Assembly: GCF_029784135.1 (NCBI RefSeq)
Contig: NC_073745.1
Span: 49,425,619 to 49,489,618, forward strand
Direction: 5' to 3'
DNA from: Toxorhynchites rutilus septentrionalis
Lineage: Eukaryota > Arthropoda > Insecta > Diptera > Culicidae
Length of the DNA: 64,000 bases
Shown here one piece after another: positions 41,745-52,607 of this stretch. A model generated the notes under the pieces. The model ran no database searches. It was given only the letters and a program-made list of their open reading frames with translations, and was not told the DNA's origin. Position 1 is the stretch's first letter; every line of letters starts with the position of its first letter. Both the position numbers and the translations under genes were made by a program.

Positions 41745-42647
41745 CACCCAAACTAGCGTTGGCAGAAAACATGTCATTTTGGCAGAAATGATGCCATTCC
41801 GTGTGTTGGAGAGTTAAATGCCCAAATAATGAGCTGTTTTAAAAGCTTAAAAATGGTTTGTATGTATGCGTGCAAACATCTCTTTCTGTTTTCTTTTCTC
41901 ATTTCATTTGGAATTGTGCAAAAAAAAATTATACGACGTCAATGGGGATCGACCCTATGCTGGCTGGAATGCAACGCTATTTTACACGACCACGCTATCC
42001 TCATGGCTAATGATGCTTCGGCAGTCGTTCAGCAAATACGTGATAATATTGTACCTGATTGTATAATATAATGAAGTTGGAAAGTGTTTTCTAAGAGTAA
42101 AAAAGGAGCGCATGAAGGAGAACAATATCTATCTCGGTCTGGGCCGTGTATGTGGCAAAGTATGCGGGAAGCTTATTTGTCTTTTGTTTCGCTCGTTCGT
42201 ATCAATCTAATATTGCTCTACCATGTATGTTATATAAATGCTTACCAGTATTTGTGAGTAATGACATTTTCTGTTATGTTATGTCTCATTTAACCCTTTC
42301 ACGACCACGGGGACGCCGATGTCCCAAGCAAAAATCATGGATTAATTAAATATTCACGTAACCATTGTAAATTATTTTTTTATTTTAATATTTCGGAATG
42401 TACCTTTTTATTATTTTTACTGGCAATACATAATAGCGATCATAGGGACATATTTGTGCCATAAATTTAACAAAAAAAAAGGTAAAAGTTTTTTGAATTT
42501 TTAGTATAAATTATGTTTTTAGGGTGCCTATTGATTCATAACATATAGCTAAATTGATTTAATAAGGTACCGTAACCTTATGGTCCTGAAAGGGTTAATG
42601 TCATAAATCGGGATGACAAAACATGAGCTAAAAATCAATTTTGGCTG
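41745..42647. mobile_element. TA-flanked MITE, second copy of the 8128-8641 family
   Basis: It starts CACCCAAACTAGCGTTGGCA and ends TTTTGGCTG, with TA on both sides (41743-41744, 42648-42649). It is inverted relative to the copy at 8128-8641. Its right third is interrupted by a 301-bp TTAA element at 42294-42594. An ORF of 80 codons within it is not conserved in the other copy. Confidence 0.65.
42294..42594. mobile_element. piggyBac-like MITE (301 bp) with TTAA duplication
   Basis: The termini CCCTTTCACGACC and GGTCCTGAAAGGG are inverted repeats with one mismatch, flanked by TTAA on both sides (42290-42293, 42595-42598). TTAA duplication and CCC-starting ends are hallmarks of piggyBac-type mobilisation. 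It is the youngest of three nested elements. Confidence 0.8.
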
Positions 42648-42760
42648 TAGTTCTCGCAATTGTCTTTCCAATGGCAATCCGTTTTCCTCAGCCGAAGTGA
42701 TAACTTTATCAATTCCACATAAGGCTGTTTCATTTGAAACACATTTTTGGTCCTAGAGTG

Positions 42761-44631
42761 GATGAAGTATTCGCTTCATCGGCAGTCAAAATTGAATTTT
42801 CATCATCGTAGAAATATGTGTTTGAATGCAAAACAATGCTGACTATGTCACCGTCGTTCAGAGCCTCAAACTCCACGTCCTCGTCGTGCACGGTATTGCC
42901 TTGGTCCATCTATTTCTGTTGAATCGAAAATATGCGTTCTTTTACTTTTTTTTTTTTTTTAGTTGGACTCGACCAATTGAGAAATATGTTGGTCCATGGG
43001 CAATGAATATTTTTTTCGATTTTCGAAACATTACATTGCTTCAGACAACTTCTGGTTACGCATTATGCAAATAAATCAGTCCAATGATTTGTATAATATT
43101 TGTTATTTGTTATTTCACATTTACCGGGAAAATTCTATTTTTATGATTCGATTAAACGGAGTAAAAAAAATAAATACTCCAGATAATCGAAAGTTCCAAT
43201 GGGAACGTTACTATTAGAGTTATTAGAGATACCTATACCTTTTACTTATACCGCTAAACGGCTAGAACAGCTAACAATTGGCTACAGGTAACAATCTAAT
43301 TGGCAAAATACAGCACATTTCGTTTATTTCCGGATAAAAAAGCCGTTCAGATTCAAAAGCATTACGGTATTGCAAATCTTTGGGTTGCGTTAATTTGGAA
43401 TTCTCTGAAACTTCTTAAATGGCAATAACGTTTTAAAAGTATCATTCCCTTCTTAACGCAGTATAATTGCGTCATTTCATTTATACTTAGTTGAGATTTA
43501 TAACACTGAGAATAACACTGACCTTACATTTACGAAATAAATTCATATCACGAACAATCCCCCGGCCAGAACGGAAATCGAACCCGAACCCGACCCGCGA
43601 CATGATAATGTGTGTCGGAAACTTATTGACTTACTTAATACCTCTCTTAATAACTTGACAATACTTAGAGTAAGTCACCCCATATTACACGACAAGCCCA
43701 GGATTTAACACGACGTATAGCAACAACAAACATCATTCAGCAGCGTGTCTTATTCAATTAACCATCGTCTCCTGAAATCGAAAATAGCTCGCTTCCAGAA
43801 CATATCAAGCTCAAATTGAAACTATATTATAAAATGAAGTCGAACGATTTCATGATATGAATAAAACCAATTTATCTTTTTTTTAATACAATTTTTTAAA
43901 AATTTAATGAGAAATAAGTTATCCCACAGCCCTATATCAACTCAGTAATGCATTTAAATTTCCCGTCCAACGCGGACGGCGTTTATTTGCGTTCGCCTTG
44001 CATGCATCTACCATCCTGCAGTGGCTGCTCAATGCGAACTAATCGTTTGCCTCTCTGTGAACTATCCGAAGTAACTCGGTCCAAATTCACGATCGCAAAT
44101 AATCATACCCCCTCGTTTTGCCGAGCGAGTCAAACTTTTATTGCCTCGGAGGGGGATGCGATCTTTTAGCTAAATATGGATCTTCAAATAAATTCATCGG
44201 GTCTGAGCATTTTGTGGAATATCTACATCGTGTCCGAAATCAGATTGGTCTCAGTGGTTCTAAGCTCCTATAGAAAAAGGAAAAAGAAAAAAAAGTTGGA
44301 GGTTTTGGACGTTTTTTTTATGCAAAGATAATATTCGATCCGATTGTCGCATATAATTTCAAGTTTTTGCCATCTTCAATAACGAATTTTAGTATGTTTC
44401 AAAACGCAACAAACAATCATTTACATCCATTTAATGCATTCATGAAAAACAGAACAATCAAAGATCGGTCTCTATTGGAATTTCTAGAAATACCTAATTA
44501 GAACAATTTGTTCATAACATATGATACGGGAAAAGAATAAAAGCATCAAATACAATTAGACTTGCTATCGTCGTAGAAGACGAACTTGTCTCTTGCGTAT
44601 ATAAATTTCATTTGAATAAATTATTATTAAC
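42761..44631. other. Gene-less stretch
   Basis: Apart from a SINE-like segment near 43500-43625, nothing is recognised. A block at 43950-44170 has GC-richer, unique-looking sequence with a 73-codon frame of no evident meaning. Confidence 0.4.
43500..43625 (-). mobile_element. Probable tRNA-derived SINE remnant
   Basis: Minus-strand GGGTTCGGGTTCGATTTCCG then TTCTGGCCGGGGG resembles the B-box and following segment of the SINE at 13620 (GGGGGTTCGGGCTGATTTCC, CGTTCTGGTCGG). The A-box region is degenerate. Confidence 0.4.
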
Positions 44632-45085
44632 AACTTTGAAGTCCATTCGCTATCCAACTCTTGACGAGTAAAGTTCAGTGTCGGTATTGTGCGTTGCCAC
44701 TTTTGCTATTGTGTGGAACGAAGGAACAAAGGAAGCAGCGCTCTTGCAGCGAGCCGGATTGCGGCTGTTGAACTGATTCGGCATAACGGGATCGCCATCG
44801 CGTGACTGTCGCAAACGGGATTCATCACCACGTGGCTCCGTAAGCTATTCTTGCGCTATTGTGTTGTCTCCGTAGCGCGTAGCCTCTGTCTCTCCCTGAT
44901 TAGGGCAGTAGAGCGCATTATTGGAACAACTTATACATTAAGGTACACATATTTATTATTAATATTATTATTCAATTCATTTGTTCATTGTTTAATATTA
45001 TTATCATAACTTTTTTTTGCTATTTTTTTTGAGATTATTATTCAAATCAATAATAAACTAGAAATAAGACAGAAATTTTTGTAAA

Positions 45086-46678
45086 ATGGAGAATAGTGGA
45101 GGATCTCCAGAGATGGAGATCTCCGATAATGAATCTCATACAAGATCTGGGAAAAAACATAAACGAGTCCCTCATAAGGAAGATAATTCTTCTGGGGACG
45201 AATCCGCTCATCCTACCAAGCCCCCCTCTAAGAAAATTGCAAGCCTCCCTTCTCAACCCACTGTTACTGCCACTCCCACTCTCCCATCATCGATTTCGCT
45301 TCCCCCTTCTGATGCTTCCGATCCAACCCAATCCACGTCCTCGTCCTCATCCTCATCCTCGTCCTCGTCCTCGTCTTCCCCCTCTGTTGTCTCCGCTCCA
45401 CGTGTCAGAGTTTATCCAGAAGATGCACCTGGAACTGGCCCGTGGGTTGTTTTCCTCCGGCCAAAACCGAAAGGAAAAAACCTTAACGTGATTCAGATCA
45501 TGAAAGATCTGGCCAGATACACTTCTGTATCTGAAATTCGCAGGGTTAGACCGAACAAATTGCGAGTTGTCGTGAATGACCGGAAACACGCAAATGAGAT
45601 TGTTGCTGATCAACATTTCACTCTCGAATATCGAACATTTATACCCTCCCATAACGTAGAAATTGAGGGGGTGATAACTGAAACGGGTCTGACGAGCGAA
45701 CAAATAAAAGCAGAAGGAAAAGGCAAGTTCAAGAAGCTCCCCTCAATGGAAGTGAAAATCTTGGACTGTCGCCAACTCGGGAAACTTTCCCATGATGGGG
45801 ACCAAACTAAATTTACGCCGTCCGACTCGTTTCGAGTCACCTTTGCTGGTGCCGCTCTCCCTGACTACGGTATGGTGGACAAATTGAGACTACCTGTGCG
45901 ACTCTTCGTGCCAAAGCCCATGACTTGCAACAAATGCAAGTCAGTTGGTCACACTTCGGATTATTGTGCCAACAAGGAGCGCTGTGCCACTTGCGGAGAG
46001 CAACATGAGGGGAAATCCTGCAGTGCGACTGAGCATAAATGTCCATATTGCGGGGGATCCCCACACGAGCTCTCAGTTTGTGAAACTTACAAGAGTCGCT
46101 GGGAGAAACAGAAGCGCTCTTTAAAGGAACGCTCGAAGCGCACATTTGCGGAAATTTTAAAGGGCGCTTCGCCACTGACCCAACAACAACAACAACCAAT
46201 CTCAACACACAATACCTTTTCCACGTTGCCAGTTGATGAAATGGAAGCGGACACAGCTAGCGGGGGCACACCGTTTATTTTCAAAGGGAATCCCCGGCGC
46301 AAAAATGTGACCACTCCCAAAGTTCAAGAACAAGTCCCCACGGTTATATCCTCTGTTAACTTGCCTAAAAAATCGAGTGCAGCGGACAAGCAAAATCAGG
46401 TTCCTCCTGGCTTCCGTGGGAATATTTCATCTTCGAACGACCCAGCACTCGAGGGGACATCAAAAACCCCAACTGTCCCTATTTTTCCGTCCAGTTCAAC
46501 TTCCCAATCGGGATTTATAAAGTTGCCTGACCTTTTGGATCAAATCTTCAAGTGTTTTAATGTTTCCGACTCCATCAGAACAATTGTCATCTCAATGCTT
46601 CCAGTATTAAAGACAATTTTGCAACAATTGATGCAAACATGGCCCCTCCTTGCAATGATTATCTCTCTTGATGTCTAA
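45086..46678 (+). CDS. I-like LINE ORF1: Gag-like protein with three CCHC zinc knuckles, 530 residues
   Basis: This is a nucleic-acid-binding protein that coats element RNA. A Ser-run (about 84-98) is encoded by a TCCTCG-type microsatellite at about 45340-45377. A globular RRM-like region lies at about 108-270. The knuckles are C281-C284-H289-C294, C300-C303-H307-C312 and C319-C322-H327-C332. A basic stretch (KQKRSLKERSKR) follows, then a Gln/Ser-rich tail. The frame is intact. The stop (46676-46678) overlaps the ORF2 start: ATGTCTAA at 46671-46678 contains both, suggesting coupled translation. Confidence 0.88.
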   Translation: MENSGGSPEMEISDNESHTRSGKKHKRVPHKEDNSSGDESAHPTKPPSKKIASLPSQPTVTATPTLPSSISLPPSDASDPTQSTSSSSSSSSSSSSSSPSVVSAPRVRVYPEDAPGTGPWVVFLRPKPKGKNLNVIQIMKDLARYTSVSEIRRVRPNKLRVVVNDRKHANEIVADQHFTLEYRTFIPSHNVEIEGVITETGLTSEQIKAEGKGKFKKLPSMEVKILDCRQLGKLSHDGDQTKFTPSDSFRVTFAGAALPDYGMVDKLRLPVRLFVPKPMTCNKCKSVGHTSDYCANKERCATCGEQHEGKSCSATEHKCPYCGGSPHELSVCETYKSRWEKQKRSLKERSKRTFAEILKGASPLTQQQQQPISTHNTFSTLPVDEMEADTASGGTPFIFKGNPRRKNVTTPKVQEQVPTVISSVNLPKKSSAADKQNQVPPGFRGNISSSNDPALEGTSKTPTVPIFPSSSTSQSGFIKLPDLLDQIFKCFNVSDSIRTIVISMLPVLKTILQQLMQTWPLLAMIISLDV

Positions 46679-47763
46679 TTCAAATAGAGAGGTCGGAGAT
46701 ATCACTGTTTTACAGTGGAATTGTCGTAGTCTTATCCCTAAATTGGGTACATTAAAATTTTTAATTCATAACTTCAATTGTGATGTTTTTGCTCTGTCCG
46801 AAACTTGGCTTTCTTCGCAAGATGATATCTCTTTCCACGATTTTAATATTATACGCTTGGACCATGATGATAGATACGGAGGGGTGCTTTTGGGGATCGA
46901 TAAGTGCCACTCATTTTTTAGAATTGACCTTCCACCTATTGGAGGGATCGAAGCTGTTGCTTGTCATGCAAACATCAGAGGCAAAGACCTCTGTATTGTC
47001 AGCTTGTATTGGCCTCCGAGAGCTGCGGTTAGCCGCAAACAACTTGATGACATGTGCTCACTCCTTCCTGAGCCACGATTGATCTTGGGAGACTTCAACT
47101 CTCACGGAACTGCCTGGGGGGAACAGTACGACGACAATCGTTCATTGTTGATATATGACCTTTGTAACAACTTCAATATGACCGTTTTGAATACTGGGGA
47201 AACAACACGTGTACCTAAACCTCCTGCTAACCCAAGTGCTCTTGACCTCTCGCTTTGCTCGAATTCACTATCGTTAGATTGCAAGTGGAATGTAATCCAG
47301 AACCCCAACGGTAGTGATCACTTGCCAATCAAAATTTCCATCACTATTGGGTCGAATTCTTCTGAATCTATAAACATGGCATATGACCTCACAAGACACA
47401 TTGACTGGAAAAAATATGCGGACGCGATTGCTCTAGCCATCAATTCCAGAGATGGTTTACCTCCATTGGAGGAGTATAACTTCCTTTCTCGTTTGATCTA
47501 TGACAGCGCGGTTCGCGCTCAAACGAAACCCATCCCAGGTTCCACTATTCGTCAAAGGCCTCCCAATCTATGGTGGGATAGCCAGTGTTCCAAGCTTTAT
47601 GTAGAAAAATCGAATGCATTTAAAGCTTTTCGGAAACGTGGAACCCCTGAAAATTTTCAAACGTATTTAGCCCTTGAAGATCAATTTAAAAACTTAATCA
47701 AAGGGAAAAAACGTGCTTATTGGCGAAATTTCGTGGGAGGTTTGTCACGAGAAACGTCAATGA
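46671..47763 (+). pseudogene. I-like LINE ORF2, N-terminal endonuclease part
   Basis: The APE-type endonuclease motifs are intact: VLQWNCRSL, LSETWLSS (catalytic Glu), LILGDFNSHGTAWG (Asp and Asn), ALDLSLCS and GSDHLPI (Asp-His). It continues through the linker to GLSRETSM. From about 47764 the frame runs into a foreign repeat and stops at 47823-47825. The reverse-transcriptase N-terminus that should follow is missing. Confidence 0.85.
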
Positions 47764-48785
47764 AAAAAGTCACAGGAGAGTTGTGTCCGAGACACGACCG
47801 CATAGTTGACGTAGGATTCCGTTAGGCTATCTGTTGATTTTGGATATGTTTGAAGAATTACATCGTTCAACTCTTTGATAATGATTTGGTGGCCCTCAAA
47901 AGGGCCGTTTTGTTTGGTTGTTGGGTATTGTTTGTTCACTCCACCAGTGTTTACCGAGTGATAATGACATTGATGATGAGAGAAAGATGGTAAACATTCG
48001 TTGGATGGTGCGTATCAGATAGAAGATGCCGAAGTGGAATGAGATATGATGAAAATCGAGATGCCTCTTGTGTTATGTATGGATGAGATAGAGAAAAATA
48101 ATATAAGATAATTATCAATATCAAACACAATTATAAATTATCACACCAGTTAAAACATGTTACTTTAACATAGAGAAAACATTTACGAAATGGAAAAGGT
48201 AATTTTCTTTTATAATTTTTACTTTCTGAGTGTTCATTTAATCTTTTATTCAACCCAATGCGAATTTTAATTGGACTAACAACTCTTAATACTATATGTA
48301 GAGCATATGGGAAATCACTTTTTCGAATATTTCTTCACTTTTCCAATTTTTTCGCCGTATGAACGTATGGTGAAAATGAACACACTTTGTTTTTATTTAT
48401 GAAAATTGAAATAAATCGTTTCATAATTCGAGTCATTTTTAACACAACTGCTACTATATACAATTTTACACTTACACTTGTGCTAAATTTTTCACAAAAC
48501 ATAATCGGTCATTGATATGAAATTTCACGAAGCAACCAACATTAAAGTTCAAAATTTAAATTTTATTTGCTAGAATTAATCATATCACTTACCTGACTTG
48601 CAATATAAAAATGCCTCCTACTTTCATTTGCAATGTCGATTTCCCCCAGGCAACTTGGTTCTGATGTCTCTGTTAGTGAACCGCTGCATGTGTCGTCAAT
48701 TTCGACCAATCAGAAATGGGTATTTCCGTTAGGATAGGGGTTGAGATTTTTCAATTGTTCGATAGTTAGTTTCATGACATATATT
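47764..48785. repeat. About 1 kb of foreign repeat DNA interrupting LINE ORF2
   Basis: It begins with the boundary module GTTGTGTCCGAGACACGACC, GCAT, then TTGACGTAGGATTCC (47781-47820), which is shared in pieces with 33075-33145 and 34130-34190. It contains the histone-type hairpin at 47891-47906 and then AT-rich DNA. The right edge is where RT coding resumes (FPQYGFRRGKG). About 200 RT codons are missing, so the event was insertion plus deletion. Confidence 0.6.
47891..47906 (-). terminator. Histone-mRNA-like 3' hairpin with purine-rich downstream element
   Basis: On the minus strand GGCCCTTTTGAGGGCC forms a 6-bp stem with a 4-base loop, the geometry of the histone mRNA 3' stem-loop (consensus GGYYCUUUUCAGRRCC); the last loop base is G instead of C. 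Downstream, ATTATCAAAGAGTTG matches the purine-rich histone downstream element paired by U7 snRNA. The flank before it is A/C-rich, as in histone mRNAs. No histone coding sequence lies upstream within the window. Confidence 0.45.
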
Positions 48786-50943
48786 ATTTTCCACAATATG
48801 GGTTCCGCAGGGGCAAGGGGACGAATGATTGTCTTGCGTTGCTTTCTTCAGAAATTCAAATGGCTTATGCCGAAAAAAAACAAACGGCTTCAGTATTCTT
48901 GGACATAAAGGGGGCCTTCGATTCTGTTTCAATAGAGGTTTTGTCGGACAAATTACACTCTCGGGGTCTTAGAGGCGAATGAACTGAAAAGTTTAAAGTC
49001 TCTTTAATTCAACATCATCATCATCTCGGAGTCTGCCGCCTCTATTGAATAATATGTTATATAACTTGCTTTGTGAGAAACATTTGAACTTTTCTCACGG
49101 AGATTCGGCAGTAAGTCGGGTCTCTTACATGGGCCTCCCCCAGGGCTCATGTTTAAGCCCCCTTTTGTACAACTTCTATGTAAGCGACATCGACAATTGC
49201 CTTACACAAAATTGCAGCCTAAGACAACTTGCAGATGATGGAGTGGTGTCTGTCGTAGGATCAAACGAATCCGACCTGCAAGGACCCTTACAAGATACTT
49301 TGAACAATTTTTCAACCTGGGCCATTGGGCTAGGGATCGAATTCTCCACGGAGAAAACAGAGATGGTGGTTTTTTCTAGGAAGCATAGACCAGCAAAACC
49401 AAAGCTTCAACTTTTGGGTAAACCGATCACTCATGCTATGTCATTCAAGTATCTTGGGGTCTGGTTCGACTCCAAATGTACTTGGGGGGCCCATATTAGG
49501 TATCTGAGTAAAAAATGTCAACAAAGAATAAACTTTCTCCGTACAATAACCGGCACCTGGTGGGGAGCCCATCCCGAAGATCTTATTATGTTGTATCGAA
49601 CAACTATTCTCTCAGTGATGGAGTATGGCAGTTTCTGTTTTCAATCAGCTGCCAAAACACACCTCATTAAACTCGAGCGAATTCAGTATCTTTGTCTCCG
49701 TATCGCGTTGGGATGTATGCCCTCAACGCATACCATGAGTCTGGAGGTTTTAGCAGGCCTACTGCCACTAAAAGATCGCTTCAATTTATTATCTCTTCGG
49801 TTCTTCATCCGGTGTAAGGTTATGAACCCATTGGTGATCGGAAATTTTGAGCAGCTGATCGAGCTAAATTTTCACTCCGGATTCATGAGTTCATATCATG
49901 AATTCATCTCCATGCAGGTTGATCCTTCTTCGTATATTCCCAACCGTATTTGTTTCCCTGACTACATCAATTCCTCTGTGCATTTTGATCTGTCCATGAA
50001 GCAAGATATCCATGGATTTTCAGATTACCAACGATCGAGGATCGCTCCAACGATCTTCGATGAAAAGTATGGGGGTATAAATTGTGATAATATGTACTTT
50101 ACTGATGGGTCCACTATAAACGAGTCCACAGGATTTGGAGTGTTCAACGAATTTTTTAGCACCTCACACAGTCTTCAGAATCCTTGCTCAGTGTATATTG
50201 CTGAATTGGCAGCGATATACTGGGCGCTGGACAGCGTCGCCTCACGACCTGTTGAACACTATTACATTGTAACGGATAGTCTTAGCTCTGTCGAAGCTAT
50301 CCGTTCAGTGAGGCCGGAAAAGCACTCGCCGTACTTCCTTGAGAGAATACGAGAAATTTTGAGTGCTTTATCCAGACGCTGTTATGTCATTACCTTTATC
50401 TGGGTCCCTTCACATTGCTCCATTCCGGGTAATGAGAGGGCTGACTCATTAGCAAAGGTAGGTGCAATTGAAGGCGATATTTATCAGCGTCAAATCGCCT
50501 TCAATGAATTTTATTCTTTAGTCCGCAAAAATACCATCGCTAACTGGCAACGCAAGTGGAATGAAGATGAATTGGGCCGGTGGTTTCACTGGATTATCCC
50601 TAAGGTTAGCCTCAAACCGTGGTTCAAATGTCTAGACCTGAGTCGGGACTTTATTCGCACCTTCTCCCGACTCATGTCCAATCACTGTTCGTTAGATGCA
50701 CTACTCTTTCGTTTCAATCTTGCCAGCAGCAATCTCTGCGTTTGTGGCCAAGGTTATCACAACATCGAGCACATTGTTTGGTCGTGCGAGGTGTATCTGG
50801 TCGCCAGATCGAATTTAGAAAACTCCCTTCGGGCCCGAGGAAGACAGCCCAATGTGCCGGTGAGAGATGTGTTGGCTCGGTTAGACCTTGATTACATGTC
50901 CCATATATATGTTTTCCTTAAAGCTATAGATCTTCGTGTGTGA
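48786..50943 (+). pseudogene. I-like LINE ORF2, reverse transcriptase and RNase H part
   Basis: It resumes at FPQYGFRRGKGTND, then motif A SVFLDIKGAFDSV, where a 65-bp insertion (48971-49035) brings a stop. It continues with motif B GLPQGSCLSPLLYNFY and the catalytic LADD in QLADDGVVSV, a variant of YADD. RNase H follows with FTDGST, AELAAIYWAL, IVTDSLSS and GNERADSLAK, giving all four acidic residues. The C-terminus has the CVCGQGYHNIEHIVWSC Cys/His motif. From 49045 the frame is open to the stop at 50941-50943, so decay is recent apart from the two insertions. Confidence 0.88.
48971..49035. repeat. 65-bp insertion of a short dispersed repeat
   Basis: AGAGGCGAATGAACTGAAAA, GTTTAAAGTCTCTTTAATTC and ATCATCATCATC sit between RGL and PPLLNN codons of the RT, with a possible GTCT duplication. 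A second copy (GAAGCGAATGAACTGAGAAA and onward) is at 62578-62636. The ATC run resembles a retroposon tail. Confidence 0.65.
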
Positions 50944-51292
50944 TTGTCCCTACATCCTTATACCCTCCTTTCCTTCCTTTGCGGGTAATTCGTCCCCTTG
51001 CTATAAATAGTAGAATAAGTTGAAATGTAAATACACTATAGATATACGAATATATTGATGAAATGAGTGTTCATCAACATTGTTACAATTTCCTTATATC
51101 CCATCCTTCTCCTAAAAATATGTCACCCTCCTAAACTCGAGTACACCGCGAGTAATCGGTTTTCCACCTTACTAACAATAGATGTAAGAAAATTGTTTAT
51201 ATATATAGTTTTAAAATTATATTTAAGAATTCGGCTCCTTTAAACTTAAGTAACTGAGCCTGTAAAAATAAACGAATTAATTAAAAAAAACA
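50944..51292 (+). other. LINE 3' UTR and tail
   Basis: The 349-bp 3' UTR contains AAGTAACTGAGCCTGTAAAA ATAAACG just before an A-rich end. The last 60 bases are what remain in the fragment at 11412-11478. Confidence 0.75.
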
Positions 51293-51304
51293 AACTTTGA
51301 AGTC

Positions 51305-52359
51305 ATTATAAAATACTGTTATCATTCCAATGACATTCATGTCAGAAGTTAATTGAAATTATTAACGGTGTAGACTGTTGTACTTTCGAAATTTTCGAAT
51401 AATGAATGATATTCATCATTTGTTCAGCTTCCGGAGGTGTTACTCTCTCTGCTCTTGGTCAGACGTACCACGAGAAAACCCTCTGTTCCCTGGTCTAGCC
51501 ACGGGGACCATCTGAGGCGGGCTACAATGCCTCTTTAATCGGCTAGCTCGAACGTGGGATTCGGAGATCCCAAGGTCGGCTCACGAGGACACTTTCGGAA
51601 ACACCAAATTTAACACACCAACTTTTTCTTATTTTCTTTTTATTTTAATCTAACTTACAGTTTTAGGTGAGTGTGTGTTGTGTATGATGGCCGGCCTGCT
51701 TCGGTGTCCTTCTGGTCTAGGGTGCGCTGCTTCGGGAGTGGGATGAACTGGATTACGTTGCTGGACGTTGAGCAATTTCCGATTGCCCACCAGGCTGTAA
51801 TGTAATAATGGGTCCTAATATGCGAAATTCGCAGATGAATCTTACTGCCTTTCTTCCATTTTTTTTCAACTACCTGATTCTTTTAGTTGTCCTTTCCACT
51901 ATCGTCTTCCGCCTTTTCTTGTAATTTCAGCTTGAATTTTCACTGCAACTAAAAACTTTTCTTTTCGAATTCTAGAATTTTCCAGACACTTCTTTTAATT
52001 TTCGAGCTTCAACTCGGAGATTTCTCTTTGTACGTGTTGCTAGCTTGCTGGTCGCAGTGAAAAAGAACTAGCCAGGACTTTTAGTAATTTTCACAGCCTC
52101 CTTTTTCCTCGTGACCCTCCAGTTCATCCACCCGATCATATCCATCTCTCTCATTACTCATGTCTGAATGTGTTTGTGTGTATCCTCTTCTCTGTTACCC
52201 TAACTGTTATAAATCTCATAATTATAATTAGTGTCATCTATGTGCTATTCTGTCGAATTCATAAGGCAAACTACCCACAACGGTAACAGAGGTAATGATG
52301 GTGTCAACAGGGAATTACATGTCAATTCAAGCATCTTGCTCAAATAATTATTGCATTGC
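51305..52359. other. Gene-less stretch
   Basis: The segment about 51420-51600 and about 51680-51800 is GC-rich and unique-looking (GGCGGGCTACAATGCC, GCTCGAACGTGGGATTCGG). It might be leader or LTR sequence of an unrecognised retroelement, but neither ends nor coding was found. Confidence 0.35.
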
Positions 52360-52363
52360 TTAA

Positions 52364-52600
52364 CACTCCTATACTCGCGCGAAAATCGTAAGGCGTGTGC
52401 TCACAGACTGTGTGCGTCTCTGTAATATTGCTTTTGTGTATTTTTAAGAGTTTTTAAGAAAAATATATAATTGAATGAAAAAACTCCAGAAAATATTATT
52501 TTTCTTTATCTCCATTCAGTTTTAATATTTAATTTTTTAATTAAATTCAGCCAACTCATTCGTTCTCGGTCTATCAGACCTATGCGCGAGTATAGGAAGG
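52364..52600. mobile_element. TTAA-flanked MITE (237 bp)
   Basis: CACTCCTATACTCGCGC at the left is inverted at the right as GCGCGAGTATAGGAAGG, with TTAA at 52360-52363 and 52601-52604. The TSD points to a piggyBac-type transposase. A related, interrupted copy is at 25497-25715. Confidence 0.75.
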
Positions 52601-52607
52601 TTAAACA

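Larger units (their letters stand above)
41590..42760. repeat. Dispersed repeat (family of 21880-22115) split by a MITE
   Basis: The left part 41590-41742 and right part 42650-42760 reconstitute the order seen without interruption at 21880-22115: TTTGCAGGAAGT, TTCGAAAATTCGAA, then GTTCTCGCAATTGTCT. The intervening DNA is the MITE 41745-42647. Confidence 0.65.
44644..51292 (+). mobile_element. Full-length I-like LINE with RNase H, 12-bp target duplication, disrupted
   Basis: The exact direct repeat AACTTTGAAGTC flanks it at 44632-44643 and 51293-51304. The order is a 5' UTR (44644-45085) with a TCAGT initiator at 44675, ORF1 (zinc knuckles), ORF2 (endonuclease, reverse transcriptase, RNase H), a 3' UTR and a short A-rich tail. 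ORF2 is broken by an approximately 1-kb insertion with loss of about 200 codons (about 47764-48785) and by a 65-bp insertion (48971-49035). RNase H plus triple-knuckle ORF1 fits the I group rather than jockey, which lacks RNase H. Tail copies occur at 11412, 24763, 25380 and 52758. Confidence 0.85.

Noticed and set aside
45353..45703. Minus-strand frames overlapping LINE ORF1
   Set aside because: Shadows of the coding strand; the Gly/Arg-rich stretch is the complement of the Ser microsatellite.
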